Source: Betaproteobacteria bacterium UBA2293
Lineage (GTDB): Bacteria > Pseudomonadota > Gammaproteobacteria > Burkholderiales > Rhodocyclaceae
Assembly (NCBI GenBank): GCA_002345845.1
Contig: DDWF01000196.1
Span: forward strand, 5,478-69,477
Direction of reading: 5' to 3'
DNA length: 64,000 bases
Within the stretch, counting starts at the first letter, position 1, and each line of letters starts with the position of its first letter. The translations under genes were made by a program, and so were the position numbers. The notes below the pieces were generated by a model that was not told the DNA's origin, ran no database searches, and saw nothing but the letters and a program-made list of their open reading frames with translations. Shown here one piece after another: positions 1-8,148 of this stretch.

Positions 1-2260
1 GAACGATCTGGCGGGCGGTCAGACCACGCAGCGTGACCAGGGGTCGCGCGGCGGCGGGGCCGAAGCCATCGCTGTCGATCTGGATGCTGGCGCCGCCGGT
101 GACATCAACCACGCGGACATGGCCGTTGGCGATGGCGTTGGCCGGAGCCACGCCAACGCTGGCGAGCAGGGCGTTCAGGTCGAGTTTGTCGGCGTAAGGC
201 GTGAAGTCGGTGATGACGTCGCCAGCTTGGCGCAGGCTGGTGTAGACAAAGCGGTCGCCACCGACGCCACCGGTCAGCGTGTCGGTACCGACGCTGGCGT
301 GGATCATGTCGTCACCAGCGCTGCCGGTGATGACATCGCGTCGGGCGGTGCCCTGCAGGGCGGTACCGGGGACGGCGACACCGACCGCCGCGTCGATCAG
401 ACGGCCATGCAGGTCAAAGGCGTTTTCCTCGCCGTACATATTGGCGGTGATGGCCGGGCCATCTGCTGTCGCGGAGCGGCCCAGGCCGCCAGCAGCCTTC
501 GGTGCCTGGATGTAGTTGGCCAGGGCTTCCTGATAGGTGATGCTGAACGGATTGTTTTCGAAGACCACGCCGAGCGCTGCGAACGGATAGCCGTCGCCGC
601 CGTTGGCGGTGAAGTCGATGGTGGCGAAGGAGAAATTGCGCGCACTGTTGACCACCGCGCCGTTGTCGACCAGCAGCGTGCCGTCGTCGAGTTCCAGGCG
701 GCGGACGCGATCGTTGGCAGCGCGGCTGGAGTCATAGACGACCTTGATGCCGGACACTTGGGCGAAGCGGCCTTGAGCGGCGCCGCCCGGGCTGGCGAGG
801 GCAACCGAATGCTCGAGCAGGGCCTTGAGTTGCGTGCCATTCATGCTGGCGGCGCGCTTGACCAGGTTGGTGAAGGGCAGGACGTTGAAGGTATCGCCGA
901 CCGAAACGTCGCCCGGGGCGGCGATGTTGGTCCGGATGCCGCCGCCGTTCTGGATGGCGACATCGGCATTGCCGGCGAAGCGCATGGCATCGGCGACCAG
1001 GTTGCCGAGACCGGTTTCGGCATTGCGCACGCCTTCGACATACTGGCAGGGCGCCGGTGAGCAGGCCACGTGAGTCGGGCCGTTCAGGGCGACGGCGGTC
1101 TGCCCGATGATCTGGGCGTTGAGGGCGGCGATGTAGTTCATCACCGGCTGCACGGCATCGGCGAAGATGGCCGGGTCGGCAGCAACCTTGTCGGCATCGG
1201 CGGCGGCACCACTGACGCGGATCATGCGGGTGGCACCGATGGCGGTGACGGCGCCCGTCGTGTCATCGAGGGTCAGCGTCAGTTCGCCGACATAGCGGTT
1301 GCCGAAGTGGCCGGTAACGACCGGTACCGACTTGCCGTCGGCAGCGGTGGCGTAAGCCGGATGCGTGGTGAAGGTCGGGGCGACGCCGCCGTTGATCAGC
1401 AGGTCGTCAGGGTCGGTCATCAGCTCGTGACCGCCGCCGGAAACCACCAGGTCGACGCCGGTCAGGGCCGGGACAATGGCGCCGATCTCGTTCTGGGCAT
1501 TTTGCAGGTGGCTGAGCAGGATGATCGCCTTGACGCCCTGGTTGTTGCGCAGATCGTCGATCTCAGCCTGGATCAGCGGCACGATGGCCTGCAGATTCTG
1601 CTCGTTGGTGGCGCCCGCATTCCACGACTTCATGATGCCGGTCGGGGGCGAGGAGATGGACGGCAGCAGCGGCGTCGTGGCGCCGACGATGGCGATCTTG
1701 CGGCCACCGGCGGTGGTCACCACCTTGGAGCGGGCGACCTTGCCGGTGGCTTCGAGGGCAGACAGTTCCGAGGTGGCGCTGAAGTCGAGGTTGACTGACA
1801 GGTAGGTCGAGCCAGAAACCTCGGCGAAACGGGCGGCGACCGGGCCGGTGTTGTCGAGGTCGAATTCATGATTGCCGAAGACAGTGGCATCGAAGCCGAT
1901 GGCGCGGGTGGCGATGGCATCGTAGAAATCCTGGCCGCCATCGGCATGGGCGTTGGCCAGATTGGCGAAGCTGGCGTTCAGGCGCGGGCCGGGCAGGAAG
2001 GAGTCGCCAGCGTTGAGGGTGATCACCGAGCGGCCGGCAGCGGTGGCGGCGGCACGGGCATTGGCGACGACGGTGGCGAGGCGGTCGACGCCGCCGTAGA
2101 AGGAAATGGTCTGGGCAGAGGTGTCGCGCAGGTTGCCCTGGGCGGAAATCAGCCAGCTCTCCTGGTCGCCTATGTGCAGGACGGTGACGTCCTCGGCGAT
2201 GGCGAAGCCTGAAAGGGCGAGGGAAAGGGCGACGACGAGCGGCTTGCAGCGAATGCGCAT
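1..2260 (-). CDS. Secreted bifunctional metallophosphatase/5'-nucleotidase with C-terminal RTX-type secretion domain (3' end cut by window)
   Basis: About 753 residues are visible and no stop is reached before the window edge. A Sec signal peptide covers residues 1-22 (hydrophobic core LVVALSLALSGFAIA). The metallophosphatase domain shows NAGDSF (83-88), GNHEFD (129-134), LLSH near 249 and SGGGHE near 275. The 5'-nucleotidase C-domain shows QNGGGIR near 437 and NGGDGYPF. The usual N-D-x-H motif reads GDQE here. Residues from about 640 on carry RTX-like repeats (GSAGDDMI, LTGGVGGDRFVY) and a DVITDF..DKLDL tail typical of type I secretion substrates. The family hydrolyses extracellular nucleotides and releases phosphate. 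The ATG follows an AGGAG ribosome site. It lies 57 bp after a PEP-CTERM gene on the same strand. Confidence 0.9.
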   Translation of the reverse strand, partial: MRIRCKPLVVALSLALSGFAIAEDVTVLHIGDQESWLISAQGNLRDTSAQTISFYGGVDRLATVVANARAAATAAGRSVITLNAGDSFLPGPRLNASFANLANAHADGGQDFYDAIATRAIGFDATVFGNHEFDLDNTGPVAARFAEVSGSTYLSVNLDFSATSELSALEATGKVARSKVVTTAGGRKIAIVGATTPLLPSISSPPTGIMKSWNAGATNEQNLQAIVPLIQAEIDDLRNNQGVKAIILLSHLQNAQNEIGAIVPALTGVDLVVSGGGHELMTDPDDLLINGGVAPTFTTHPAYATAADGKSVPVVTGHFGNRYVGELTLTLDDTTGAVTAIGATRMIRVSGAAADADKVAADPAIFADAVQPVMNYIAALNAQIIGQTAVALNGPTHVACSPAPCQYVEGVRNAETGLGNLVADAMRFAGNADVAIQNGGGIRTNIAAPGDVSVGDTFNVLPFTNLVKRAASMNGTQLKALLEHSVALASPGGAAQGRFAQVSGIKVVYDSSRAANDRVRRLELDDGTLLVDNGAVVNSARNFSFATIDFTANGGDGYPFAALGVVFENNPFSITYQEALANYIQAPKAAGGLGRSATADGPAITANMYGEENAFDLHGRLIDAAVGVAVPGTALQGTARRDVITGSAGDDMIHASVGTDTLTGGVGGDRFVYTSLRQAGDVITDFTPYADKLDLNALLASVGVAPANAIANGHVRVVDVTGGASIQIDSDGFGPAAARPLVTLRGLTARQIV

Positions 2261-2287
2261 GGGATGACTCCTGGGGAAGGGGTAGTA

Positions 2288-2308
2288 CCCCGCGGACCAG
2301 CCGCGGGG
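2288..2308 (-). other. Intergenic hairpin between the PEP-CTERM gene and the 5'-nucleotidase gene
   Basis: Perfect 8-bp inverted repeat CCCCGCGG / CCGCGGGG with a 5-nt loop. It lies between the stop of the upstream gene and the ribosome site of the downstream gene. No T-run follows, so it is not a canonical terminator. An mRNA-processing, stabilising or partial-termination role is inference. Similar hairpins occur at 10005-10032 and 45476-45506. Confidence 0.6.
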
Positions 2309-2317
2309 CGGGGCTGA

Positions 2318-3037
2318 TCAGCGGAAGCGGCGACGGGCGATGAAGCCCAGCATGCCGAGGCCGGCCAGCAACATGGCGTAGTTCTTCGGCTCCGGCACGG
2401 CAGGGATCACGCTGCCGCTGACGGAGACCATGTCGAAGCGCCAGGTGCCGGAGGTGGCGTAGCTCTTGTCGTCTGCAGAGGGGGCATAAGCCACGGTGCT
2501 CGGCGCGAAGCTGGCGACTACCCGCAGGTAGAGGTTGGCGGCATTGGCGACGATGGCGTTGAAGGAACTCAGATCCACTGTGCGGCCGTTGAACCAGGTG
2601 TCGCCGGCATTGCCGTCGAAGGTGGCGGCAGTGGTGAAATTGACGCCGTCGACGCTGTACTGCACGGCTTCGTAACGTGAGCTGGTGTTGCTGTGGCGCA
2701 GGTCGTAGCCGAAGACGATGTTTTCAAAGCCGACCGTGCTGGTGGTGAATTGCACGCCACGCGTCAGGTCGCCAGTGCCTTGCGCGGCATAGGTCGTGGT
2801 CTGCCAGCCGGAGTTGTCGGCGGCGAGGTCGGAGGAGCCGTTGCCGGAGTTGAAGCTGGGGCTGGTGACGCCGCCGACCAGGCTGGCCGTGCCGGTGCCG
2901 GTGGATGGGGTGGAGATGCCGGTGCCGGTGTTGCCATCCGGCGTAGCGGAGTTGAAGTTCCACTGGACGATGGTGTCGGCGGAGGCGGCCTGGGCGCCGA
3001 TGGCGAGCAGGACAGCGAGGGCGGATTGACGAAGCAT
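2318..3037 (-). CDS. PEP-CTERM sorting domain-containing surface protein
   Basis: 239 residues. An N-terminal signal peptide (about 1-20, ending AQAASA) is followed by a Thr/Ser/Gly-rich beta-type extracellular region. The C-terminal sorting tail has VPEP, a hydrophobic stretch (YAMLLAGLGMLGF) and basic ARRRFR. In the known exosortase model the tail is recognised and cleaved by an exosortase, here probably the XrtB at 60891-61802. The start follows an AGGGGAA ribosome site. The gene shares its orientation with the 5'-nucleotidase downstream, and a 7-2-7-type dyad lies 105 bp upstream of its start. The mature domain resembles no enzyme I recognise. Confidence 0.9.
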   Translation of the reverse strand: MLRQSALAVLLAIGAQAASADTIVQWNFNSATPDGNTGTGISTPSTGTGTASLVGGVTSPSFNSGNGSSDLAADNSGWQTTTYAAQGTGDLTRGVQFTTSTVGFENIVFGYDLRHSNTSSRYEAVQYSVDGVNFTTAATFDGNAGDTWFNGRTVDLSSFNAIVANAANLYLRVVASFAPSTVAYAPSADDKSYATSGTWRFDMVSVSGSVIPAVPEPKNYAMLLAGLGMLGFIARRRFR

Positions 3038-3142
3038 TGAAATTCCCCTGACGAGTGTTGTTTGGCGGTCCGCTCTGGGCGGACTGGAACACAGGCTAGG
3101 CTTGGCGAATGACAGGGGTGTGTGATGCGGCGACCGGAAATA

Positions 3143-3158
3143 TGAGCCGTTTGGCTCA
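3143..3158. promoter_or_regulatory. Candidate operator/upstream activator dyad (TGAGCC-N4-GGCTCA)
   Basis: TGAGCCGTTTGGCTCA lies 105 bp upstream of the PEP-CTERM start at 3037. Its hexamer arms are perfect inverted repeats. It matches sites at 8961, 8983, 40571 and 43162 and, less well, 11588. I found no GG-N10-GC sigma-54 element between this site and the gene. Confidence 0.6.
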
Positions 3159-3166
3159 GTGCTTGA

Positions 3167-3466
3167 TCAGCGGCTGCAACATGGATCGTCGAGACGCGCC
3201 CGGGCCTCGGCGCACAGTTGCCACAGGCGGCGCAGTCCGGCCAGACCGCTGTCCTCGCTACTGGCCGCTTCCAGGCGATAGAGCAGAGTCAGCAGGGTGC
3301 GCAGTTCCTGGCGCAGGTCGTCGGTGGTCGTGCCGTCCGGCGCATCGATGAGCTGGCGCAGGGCGCGACGGTCGCCGGAATCGACGCCGCAGAGTGCCGC
3401 CAGTCCGGCGATCAGCTGACGCAAGTGCTCGAGTTCATCGGCCGGAGGGGGCGGGGAGGTAGGCAT
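3167..3466 (-). CDS. Hypothetical small protein
   Basis: About 99 residues from the chosen ATG (MPTSPPPPADELEH). In-frame ATGs further upstream, to 3562, would add up to 32 residues, and none has a strong ribosome site. The body is Leu/Arg-rich and predicted helical (DELEHLRQLIAGLAALCG, LRQELRTLLTLLYRLEA), with no signal peptide or membrane segment. I do not recognise a family. It is divergent from the secretin gene at 3630 and sits between a PEP-CTERM gene and the secretion locus. It could be a cytoplasmic accessory factor; function unknown. High GC makes chance frames common, so its reality is moderately supported. Confidence 0.45.
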   Translation of the reverse strand: MPTSPPPPADELEHLRQLIAGLAALCGVDSGDRRALRQLIDAPDGTTTDDLRQELRTLLTLLYRLEAASSEDSGLAGLRRLWQLCAEARARLDDPCCSR

Positions 3467-3562
3467 CGGTGGCATCCGCAGTATCGAATGGCAAAACAGC
3501 ATGCCGGGTACGTGTTGCATGTTGATGAAGAAAGGATGGCGGAATGTCCAAAGCATGGCCAA

Positions 3563-3596
3563 GCTTCACGAATCTGTAACGCGGCCTTCCTAGCAT
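3563..3596 (+). promoter_or_regulatory. Candidate PhoB/OmpR-type promoter of the secretin operon
   Basis: GCTTCAC (3563-3569), 4 nt, CTGTAAC (3574-3580), 10 nt, then TAGCAT (3591-3596) as a -10-like box. The same architecture recurs at 33558-33591 with high identity (shared TCACG and CTGTAACGCG). A start near 3603 would give a 27-nt leader to the ATG at 3630. Two repeats 11 bp apart, ending 10 nt before a -10 box, are the known layout of PhoB-family activated promoters. Confidence 0.55.
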
Positions 3597-3629
3597 GGGC
3601 GTCTTACCTCAGATAGTCCGCCCCCGCCG

Positions 3630-5891
3630 ATGCCCCTCCGCTTTCGCCGCCATGTGCTGTTGCTGACCCTCCCCGCTTTTCTCGGCGCCTGTGCACATCC
3701 GGCTTTTCGCGATGGCTTGCGCGCCCTGAGCGAGGGACGTACCACCGACGGCATCACCTCGCTGGAAAAGGCGGTGCACGACGAACCGCGCAATCCCGAG
3801 ATGAAGACAGAGCTGATTCGTCAGCGCGAAACGGCGATCGCCGCAGCGCTCGACGAGGCGGGGCGCCACCGTGCCGCTGAACAGCCGGCCGAGGCCGAGG
3901 CTGCCTATCGCCGGGCGCTCGTCCTCGAACCGGCCAATACCCGGGCCCGCCAGGGCCTGGAGCAGATCGTCGTCGATCGTCGCCATGCCGGCATGTTGCA
4001 ACAGGCGGAACAATTGCTGGGGAAAGGCGATCTGCTCGGCGCCGAACGCCTGGTGCGCATCGTTCGTGCCCAGGACCCGCGCCACGGGACGGCACGCCGC
4101 CTGCAGGGGGCGATCGATGCCCACCGTGCCGCCGAAGAGAATCCGCCGGCCAGTCAGGCCATCCGCGCCGCACTGGCCAAGCCGGTGGTCCTCGAATTCC
4201 GCGATGCCTCCCTGAAAAGCGTCTTCGAGGTGCTTTCCCGCTCGTCGGGACTCAATTTCGTCTTCGACAAGGACGTCAAGGGCGACACCAAGGTCACCCT
4301 GTTCGTGCGCAACAGCCCGCTCGAGGACATCCTGCAGCTGATCCTCAGCACCAACCAACTGGCCCGTCGCCAACTCAACGACAACAGCTTCCTCATCTAC
4401 CCGGCGACGGCGGCCAAGGCCAAGGAGTATCAGGAGTTGGTGGTGCGCAGCTTCTATCTGACCAATACCGATGTGAAACAGGCGCAGAGCCTGGTCAAGA
4501 CGGTGGCCAAGAGCAAGGACGTGTTCGCTGATGAGAAGCTGAACCTGCTGATCGTCAAGGACACGCCGGACGCCATCCGCCTGGTCGAACGCCTGATCGA
4601 TTCCCTTGATCTGGCCGAGCCCGAGGTCATGCTGGAGGTCGAGGTGCTGGAAATCACGCGCAGCCGCCTCAACGAATTCGGTGTGGACTGGCCGGATTCG
4701 ATCGGGCTCGGGCGGCTGACCACCGATACGACGACGACCACCACTTCCGCGGGAACCACTGTGGCCGCGGGTACGACCTTCGGTGGCACGTTGACCGCCG
4801 GCTATGTAAATGCCGAGAAGCTTCGCGACCTGACCACCTTCGTCGCCAACCCGGCCTTCCAGCTCAACATCAAGGGCCAGAACGCCGACACCAACGTCCT
4901 GGCCAACCCGCGCATCCGTGTCAAGAACCGGGAAAAGGCGAAGATCCACATCGGCGACAAGTTGCCGGTCTTTACCACGACCTCGACGGCCAATGTCGGC
5001 GTCTCGGCCAATGTCACCTATCTCGATGTCGGTCTCAAGCTCGAGGTCGAGCCCAATGTCACTCTTGATGACGAAGTGTCGATCAAGGTCGCGCTGGAAG
5101 TCAGCAGCATCTCGCGCGAGATCGCCGGACCGTCGAGCTCGCTCGCCTACCAGGTCGGCACGCGCAGCGCCAACACCTCGCTGCGCCTGCGCAATGGCGA
5201 AACCCAGGTGCTCGCCGGCCTGATCAGTGACGAGGAGCGCAAGAGCACCAGTCATGTCCCGGGCCTCGGCGAAATTCCGCTGATCGGCCGCGCCTTCGGC
5301 AGTCATCGCGATACCTCGGTGAAGACCGAGATCGTGCTGCTGATCACGCCGCGCATCGTGCGCAACATCCATCGTCCGGAAATGAGCCAGCCGGCACTCG
5401 CTTCCGGTACCGAAATGGCTGTCGGTGCGTCGCCGCTGAGCGTGCGCACGCCGGGGCCGAAATCCCTTGCCCTGGCTTCGCGTGGCGGCGCCGGTCGGGT
5501 GCCAGCGGCGGCCGAAGAGGCCGTGCCGGCTGCCGTCCCGGTTGCTGCCGCGGCCGGCGGCGCGGCGGTGCCGGTCGTCCAGCTGGCGGCGCCAGGCGAA
5601 GTGGCGGCGGGTGCCGAGGTCGATATTGGCGTTGCCGTCCCCGGCCTCTCCGGGCCGATCCTGGTCGAACTGGTTTACGACACCCAGTTGCTGGAGGCCG
5701 TGCAGCCGCCATCTTCATCGGCCGGGCGGGTGATCGTTCGCGTCGATCAGGGCCAGACCGTGCTGCGGATGAAGGCACGTCCCGGTTCCAGCGGCGATAC
5801 CAACATCGACGTCGTCGGCGCCATGGTCGACGGGGGCGAGGCGCTGGCCGGCGCCACCGCCTCCCGTCCGTTACGTATCGTCGGGCCATGA
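3630..5891 (+). CDS. Secretin (GspD/PilQ-type) lipoprotein with TPR region and C-terminal cohesin-like domain
   Basis: 753 residues. Lipobox LGAC gives a lipidated Cys at 21. Residues about 30-180 look TPR-like (AEAEAAYRRALVLEPANTRAR). An STN/secretin N-terminal domain follows at about 185-250 (LEFRDASLKSVFEVLSRSSG), then N-type domains. The secretin barrel domain spans about 400-600, with NPRIRVKNREKAKIHIGDKL and the conserved end LLITPRIVRN. After an Ala-rich linker, residues about 650-753 form a cohesin-like beta domain (VVQLAAPGEVAAGAEVDIGV). It should form the outer-membrane pore of the split secretion machine completed at 33.6-39.2 kb. The stop overlaps the next ATG by ATGA. I see no ribosome site at the ATG. 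Confidence 0.9.
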   Translation: MPLRFRRHVLLLTLPAFLGACAHPAFRDGLRALSEGRTTDGITSLEKAVHDEPRNPEMKTELIRQRETAIAAALDEAGRHRAAEQPAEAEAAYRRALVLEPANTRARQGLEQIVVDRRHAGMLQQAEQLLGKGDLLGAERLVRIVRAQDPRHGTARRLQGAIDAHRAAEENPPASQAIRAALAKPVVLEFRDASLKSVFEVLSRSSGLNFVFDKDVKGDTKVTLFVRNSPLEDILQLILSTNQLARRQLNDNSFLIYPATAAKAKEYQELVVRSFYLTNTDVKQAQSLVKTVAKSKDVFADEKLNLLIVKDTPDAIRLVERLIDSLDLAEPEVMLEVEVLEITRSRLNEFGVDWPDSIGLGRLTTDTTTTTTSAGTTVAAGTTFGGTLTAGYVNAEKLRDLTTFVANPAFQLNIKGQNADTNVLANPRIRVKNREKAKIHIGDKLPVFTTTSTANVGVSANVTYLDVGLKLEVEPNVTLDDEVSIKVALEVSSISREIAGPSSSLAYQVGTRSANTSLRLRNGETQVLAGLISDEERKSTSHVPGLGEIPLIGRAFGSHRDTSVKTEIVLLITPRIVRNIHRPEMSQPALASGTEMAVGASPLSVRTPGPKSLALASRGGAGRVPAAAEEAVPAAVPVAAAAGGAAVPVVQLAAPGEVAAGAEVDIGVAVPGLSGPILVELVYDTQLLEAVQPPSSSAGRVIVRVDQGQTVLRMKARPGSSGDTNIDVVGAMVDGGEALAGATASRPLRIVGP

Positions 5892-6367
5892 GGCAAGGGC
5901 GGCGGCAAGGTTTCACCCTGGTCGAACTGGTGGTTACCGTCGCCATCGTCGGCATCCTGGCACTGGCCGTCACGCCGCTGGCCGAAATGAGCGCCCGCCG
6001 GCACAAGGAATCCGAGCTGCGTGCCGCCCTGCGCGAGCTTCGTGGCGCCCTCGATGCCTACCGGCGGGCGGTCGACGAAGGCAAGGTCGAGCGCAAGGCC
6101 GATGAATCCGGCTATCCGCGCCGCCTGGAAGATTTGGTGAGCGGCGTGGACAACCGCCTGGAACCGGGCAAGGGGAAACTCTACTTCCTGCGCCGCCTGC
6201 CGCGCGATCCCTTCGTCGCCGATGCCGCCCTGGCCGCCGCAGAAACCTGGGGCAAGCGCAGTTATGACAGCCCGCCCGATGCGCCGCGCGAGGGCTCCGA
6301 TGTTTTCGACGTCTACTCGCTGGCGCCCGGCAGCGGGCTCAACGGCGTCGCCTACAGGGAGTGGTGA
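5888..6367 (+). CDS. Type II secretion-like pseudopilin 1
   Basis: 159 residues. Prepilin peptidase site G8/F9 (RRQG|FTLVELVV) with the conserved Glu at +5 of the mature form and a single hydrophobic helix. The globular part has DAYRRAVDEGKV, FLRRLPRDPF and a GspG-like SDVFDVYSLAPGSGLNG end. Once processed it should assemble into a short periplasmic pseudopilus under the secretin encoded just upstream (ATGA overlap). No prepilin peptidase gene is in the window, so that enzyme must be encoded elsewhere. It resembles GspG/PulG-family proteins but lacks the classic calcium-site sequence. Confidence 0.88.
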   Translation: MRQGRRQGFTLVELVVTVAIVGILALAVTPLAEMSARRHKESELRAALRELRGALDAYRRAVDEGKVERKADESGYPRRLEDLVSGVDNRLEPGKGKLYFLRRLPRDPFVADAALAAAETWGKRSYDSPPDAPREGSDVFDVYSLAPGSGLNGVAYREW

Positions 6368-6370
6368 GCG

Positions 6371-6745
6371 ATGCGCGGCCGCGGCTTCACACTGATCGAA
6401 CTGCTTGTCGTCATGGCCGTCATCGCCACCCTGCTGACCATTGCCGTGCCCCGCTACTTCGATCATATCGACCGGGCGCGCGAGGCGACGCTGCGGACCA
6501 CGCTGGCCACCCTGCGCGACGCCCTCGACAAGTACCGGGCCGATAGCGGGCGCTATCCGGAAACGCTCGATGAACTGGTGCGCAAGAACTACCTGCGGCG
6601 GGTGCCGCTTGATCCATTGACCGACAGCGCCGAGACCTGGGTGCTGGTGCCGGCACCCGAGGGTAACGGCGTTGCGGGCGCCTGGGACGTGCGCAGCGGT
6701 GCCGAGGGCAGCGGCCGCGATGGCAGCGACTTTGCCGCCTGGTAA
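6371..6745 (+). CDS. Type II secretion-like pseudopilin 2
   Basis: 124 residues. Cleavage site RG|FTLIELLVV after G5, with Glu at +5. The body includes TLRDALDKYRADSGRYPETLDELV, close to GspG-family pseudopilins, then LRRVPLDPLTDSAETW. It starts 3 nt after the previous stop and its 3' end overlaps the start of the third pseudopilin, so the genes are co-transcribed. It probably acts as a pseudopilus subunit. The short length and the missing Ca-binding loop of true GspG suggest a minor or specialised subunit; this is inference. Confidence 0.88.
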   Translation: MRGRGFTLIELLVVMAVIATLLTIAVPRYFDHIDRAREATLRTTLATLRDALDKYRADSGRYPETLDELVRKNYLRRVPLDPLTDSAETWVLVPAPEGNGVAGAWDVRSGAEGSGRDGSDFAAW

Positions 6746-7247
6746 GGCGCCCGTCGCCGGGGGCGCCGGCGGCTTTACCTTCATCGGCCTGCTCATCGCC
6801 ATCGCCGTGCTCGGTATCGCGCTCGCAGGCACCGGCGTCGTCTGGCATCTGGAGGCACGGCGCGACAAGGAGCAGGAATTGCTCTTCGCCGGCGAGCAGA
6901 TACGGGCGGCCATCGACCGCTACCGGGATGCTTCGCCGGGTGCCGAAAAACAGTACCCGGAGCGTCTGGAGGACCTGCTGCAGGATCGGCGTTTCCCGAT
7001 GCCGGTACGCCATCTGCGCCGCCTCTACCGCGACCCGATGAGCGCCGAAGGTGCCTGGGGACTGATTCGCGAGCAGGGCCGCATCATCGGCGTGGTCAGC
7101 GAAGCCGAGGGGCGGCCGCTCAAGGTGGCCGGCTTTTCGCCCACCCAGAAGGAGTTCGAGGGGGCTGGCAGCTACGCCGGCTGGCGCTTTGTCGCCCGGC
7201 CAGGGACGCCAGCCAAAGGCAGCGAGGCTGTGGCCGGTGGCGACTAG
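6720..7247 (+). CDS. Type II secretion-like pseudopilin 3 lacking Glu+5
   Basis: 175 residues. Cleavage is expected after G18 (AGG|FTFIGLLIAIAVLG). Position +5 of the mature form is Gly instead of the almost invariant Glu. In known systems the tip pseudopilin GspK is the subunit that lacks Glu+5, but GspK is much larger. The rest carries DRYRDASPGAEKQYPERLEDLL and RHLRRLYRDPM, shared with pseudopilins 1 and 2. The ATG lies inside the end of the previous gene (26-bp overlap). A tip or priming role is inference. Confidence 0.82.
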   Translation: MAATLPPGKAPVAGGAGGFTFIGLLIAIAVLGIALAGTGVVWHLEARRDKEQELLFAGEQIRAAIDRYRDASPGAEKQYPERLEDLLQDRRFPMPVRHLRRLYRDPMSAEGAWGLIREQGRIIGVVSEAEGRPLKVAGFSPTQKEFEGAGSYAGWRFVARPGTPAKGSEAVAGGD

Positions 7248-7270
7248 CGGAATTGTCGTTTGTCATCGAA

Positions 7271-7304
7271 GCGCAACATGCGCGTAATCCTGAATGGGTA
7301 GAGT
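7271..7304 (+). promoter_or_regulatory. Weak copy of the direct-repeat promoter motif before the ankyrin gene
   Basis: GCGCAAC, 4 nt, GCGTAAT, 10 nt, then TAGAGT (7299-7304). Spacing is identical to the sites at 3563 and 33558, but the half-sites are poorer. A start near 7311 would give a 37-nt leader to the ATG at 7348. Confidence 0.3.
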
Positions 7305-7347
7305 CGCCACTCTTCTCGGGCATCGCCCGTTCCGGATCCTCCAAGCC

Positions 7348-8136
7348 ATGCTGCAAAGACTGACTGCCATGCTGCTGCTCGGGTTGGCGACCCTGCCTGC
7401 CCTGGCTTTCGACGATGCCCCGGCGCTGCCCGAACGCCCGCTGCCGGGCGAACTACGGCCGCGCCCGCTGCCCCATCATTTCTCGGCGATCGCCGGTCCG
7501 GCCTGGGCGGCGGAAGCACCAGCCACTCCCGAGCCGACGACCGAGATCATCGCCGCCGCCCGGGCCGGCGACAGCGCTGCCGTACGCCGCCTGCTGGCTG
7601 CCGGCGCCCCACCGAACACCGCTGATGCCGATGGTGAGCGGCCATTGCCGGTCGCCGTGGCGGGCGCTCATGTCGAAAGCGTCCGCTTGCTGTTGCAGGC
7701 TGGTGCCCGGCCTGACGCCCGCGGCGCGGCGGGTCGCCTGCCGCTCGGTCTGGCGGCTGCCGGTGGCCAGTTGTCCATCGTGCGCCAGTTGCTGGCGGCC
7801 GGCGCCAATATCGATGGGCGCAGCGCCAATGGCGCCACGGCGCTGCACGAAGCGGTGCGCTTCGATCATCCCGAGGTGCTGGCCGAGTTGCTGCGCGCCG
7901 GGCCGCGCCCTGAGCTGAGCGACCGCGAAGGCCTGCATCCGCTGGCCCTCGCCGCGGCCCTCGGGCGCGTCCGTTGCCTGGAAGTCCTGCTCGACGGCGG
8001 TATTGCCATCGACCTGCCCGACCGGGCCGGGCTGACGGCACTCTACTGGGCCCGGCGGTACGATCGCCCGCTGGCCGAAGCCCGCCTGCTGGCGCGCGGT
8101 GCCGGCCGCGAGGCCTGGCCGCTCGTTCTCGATTGA
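7348..8136 (+). CDS. Secreted ankyrin-repeat protein
   Basis: 262 residues from the ATG opening MLQRLTAMLLLGLATLPALAF, a clear Sec signal peptide. An in-frame ATG at 7294 would add 18 residues that spoil the signal peptide. After a Pro-rich linker (about 20-60), five to six ankyrin repeats run to the end (RAGDSAAVRRLLAAGAPPN, VRLLLQAGARPD, VRQLLAAGANIDG, LAELLRAG, LEVLLDGG). Such proteins act as periplasmic or surface protein-binding scaffolds; the partner is unknown. It lies 100 bp after the pseudopilin genes and 12 bp before epsA, so it may share a transcript with epsA. Confidence 0.85.
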   Translation: MLQRLTAMLLLGLATLPALAFDDAPALPERPLPGELRPRPLPHHFSAIAGPAWAAEAPATPEPTTEIIAAARAGDSAAVRRLLAAGAPPNTADADGERPLPVAVAGAHVESVRLLLQAGARPDARGAAGRLPLGLAAAGGQLSIVRQLLAAGANIDGRSANGATALHEAVRFDHPEVLAELLRAGPRPELSDREGLHPLALAAALGRVRCLEVLLDGGIAIDLPDRAGLTALYWARRYDRPLAEARLLARGAGREAWPLVLD

Positions 8137-8148
8137 GGCGGCGTGGCG

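Noticed and set aside
119..2212. Plus-strand open frames in the first 2.2 kb
   Set aside because: They are shadows of the minus-strand 5'-nucleotidase, which shows NAGDSF, GNHEFD and an RTX tail and simply runs off the window.
3038..3142. Sigma-54 promoter for the PEP-CTERM gene at 2318-3037
   Set aside because: No GG-N10-GC element on the minus strand between the dyad and the start, apart from one overlapping the ribosome site.
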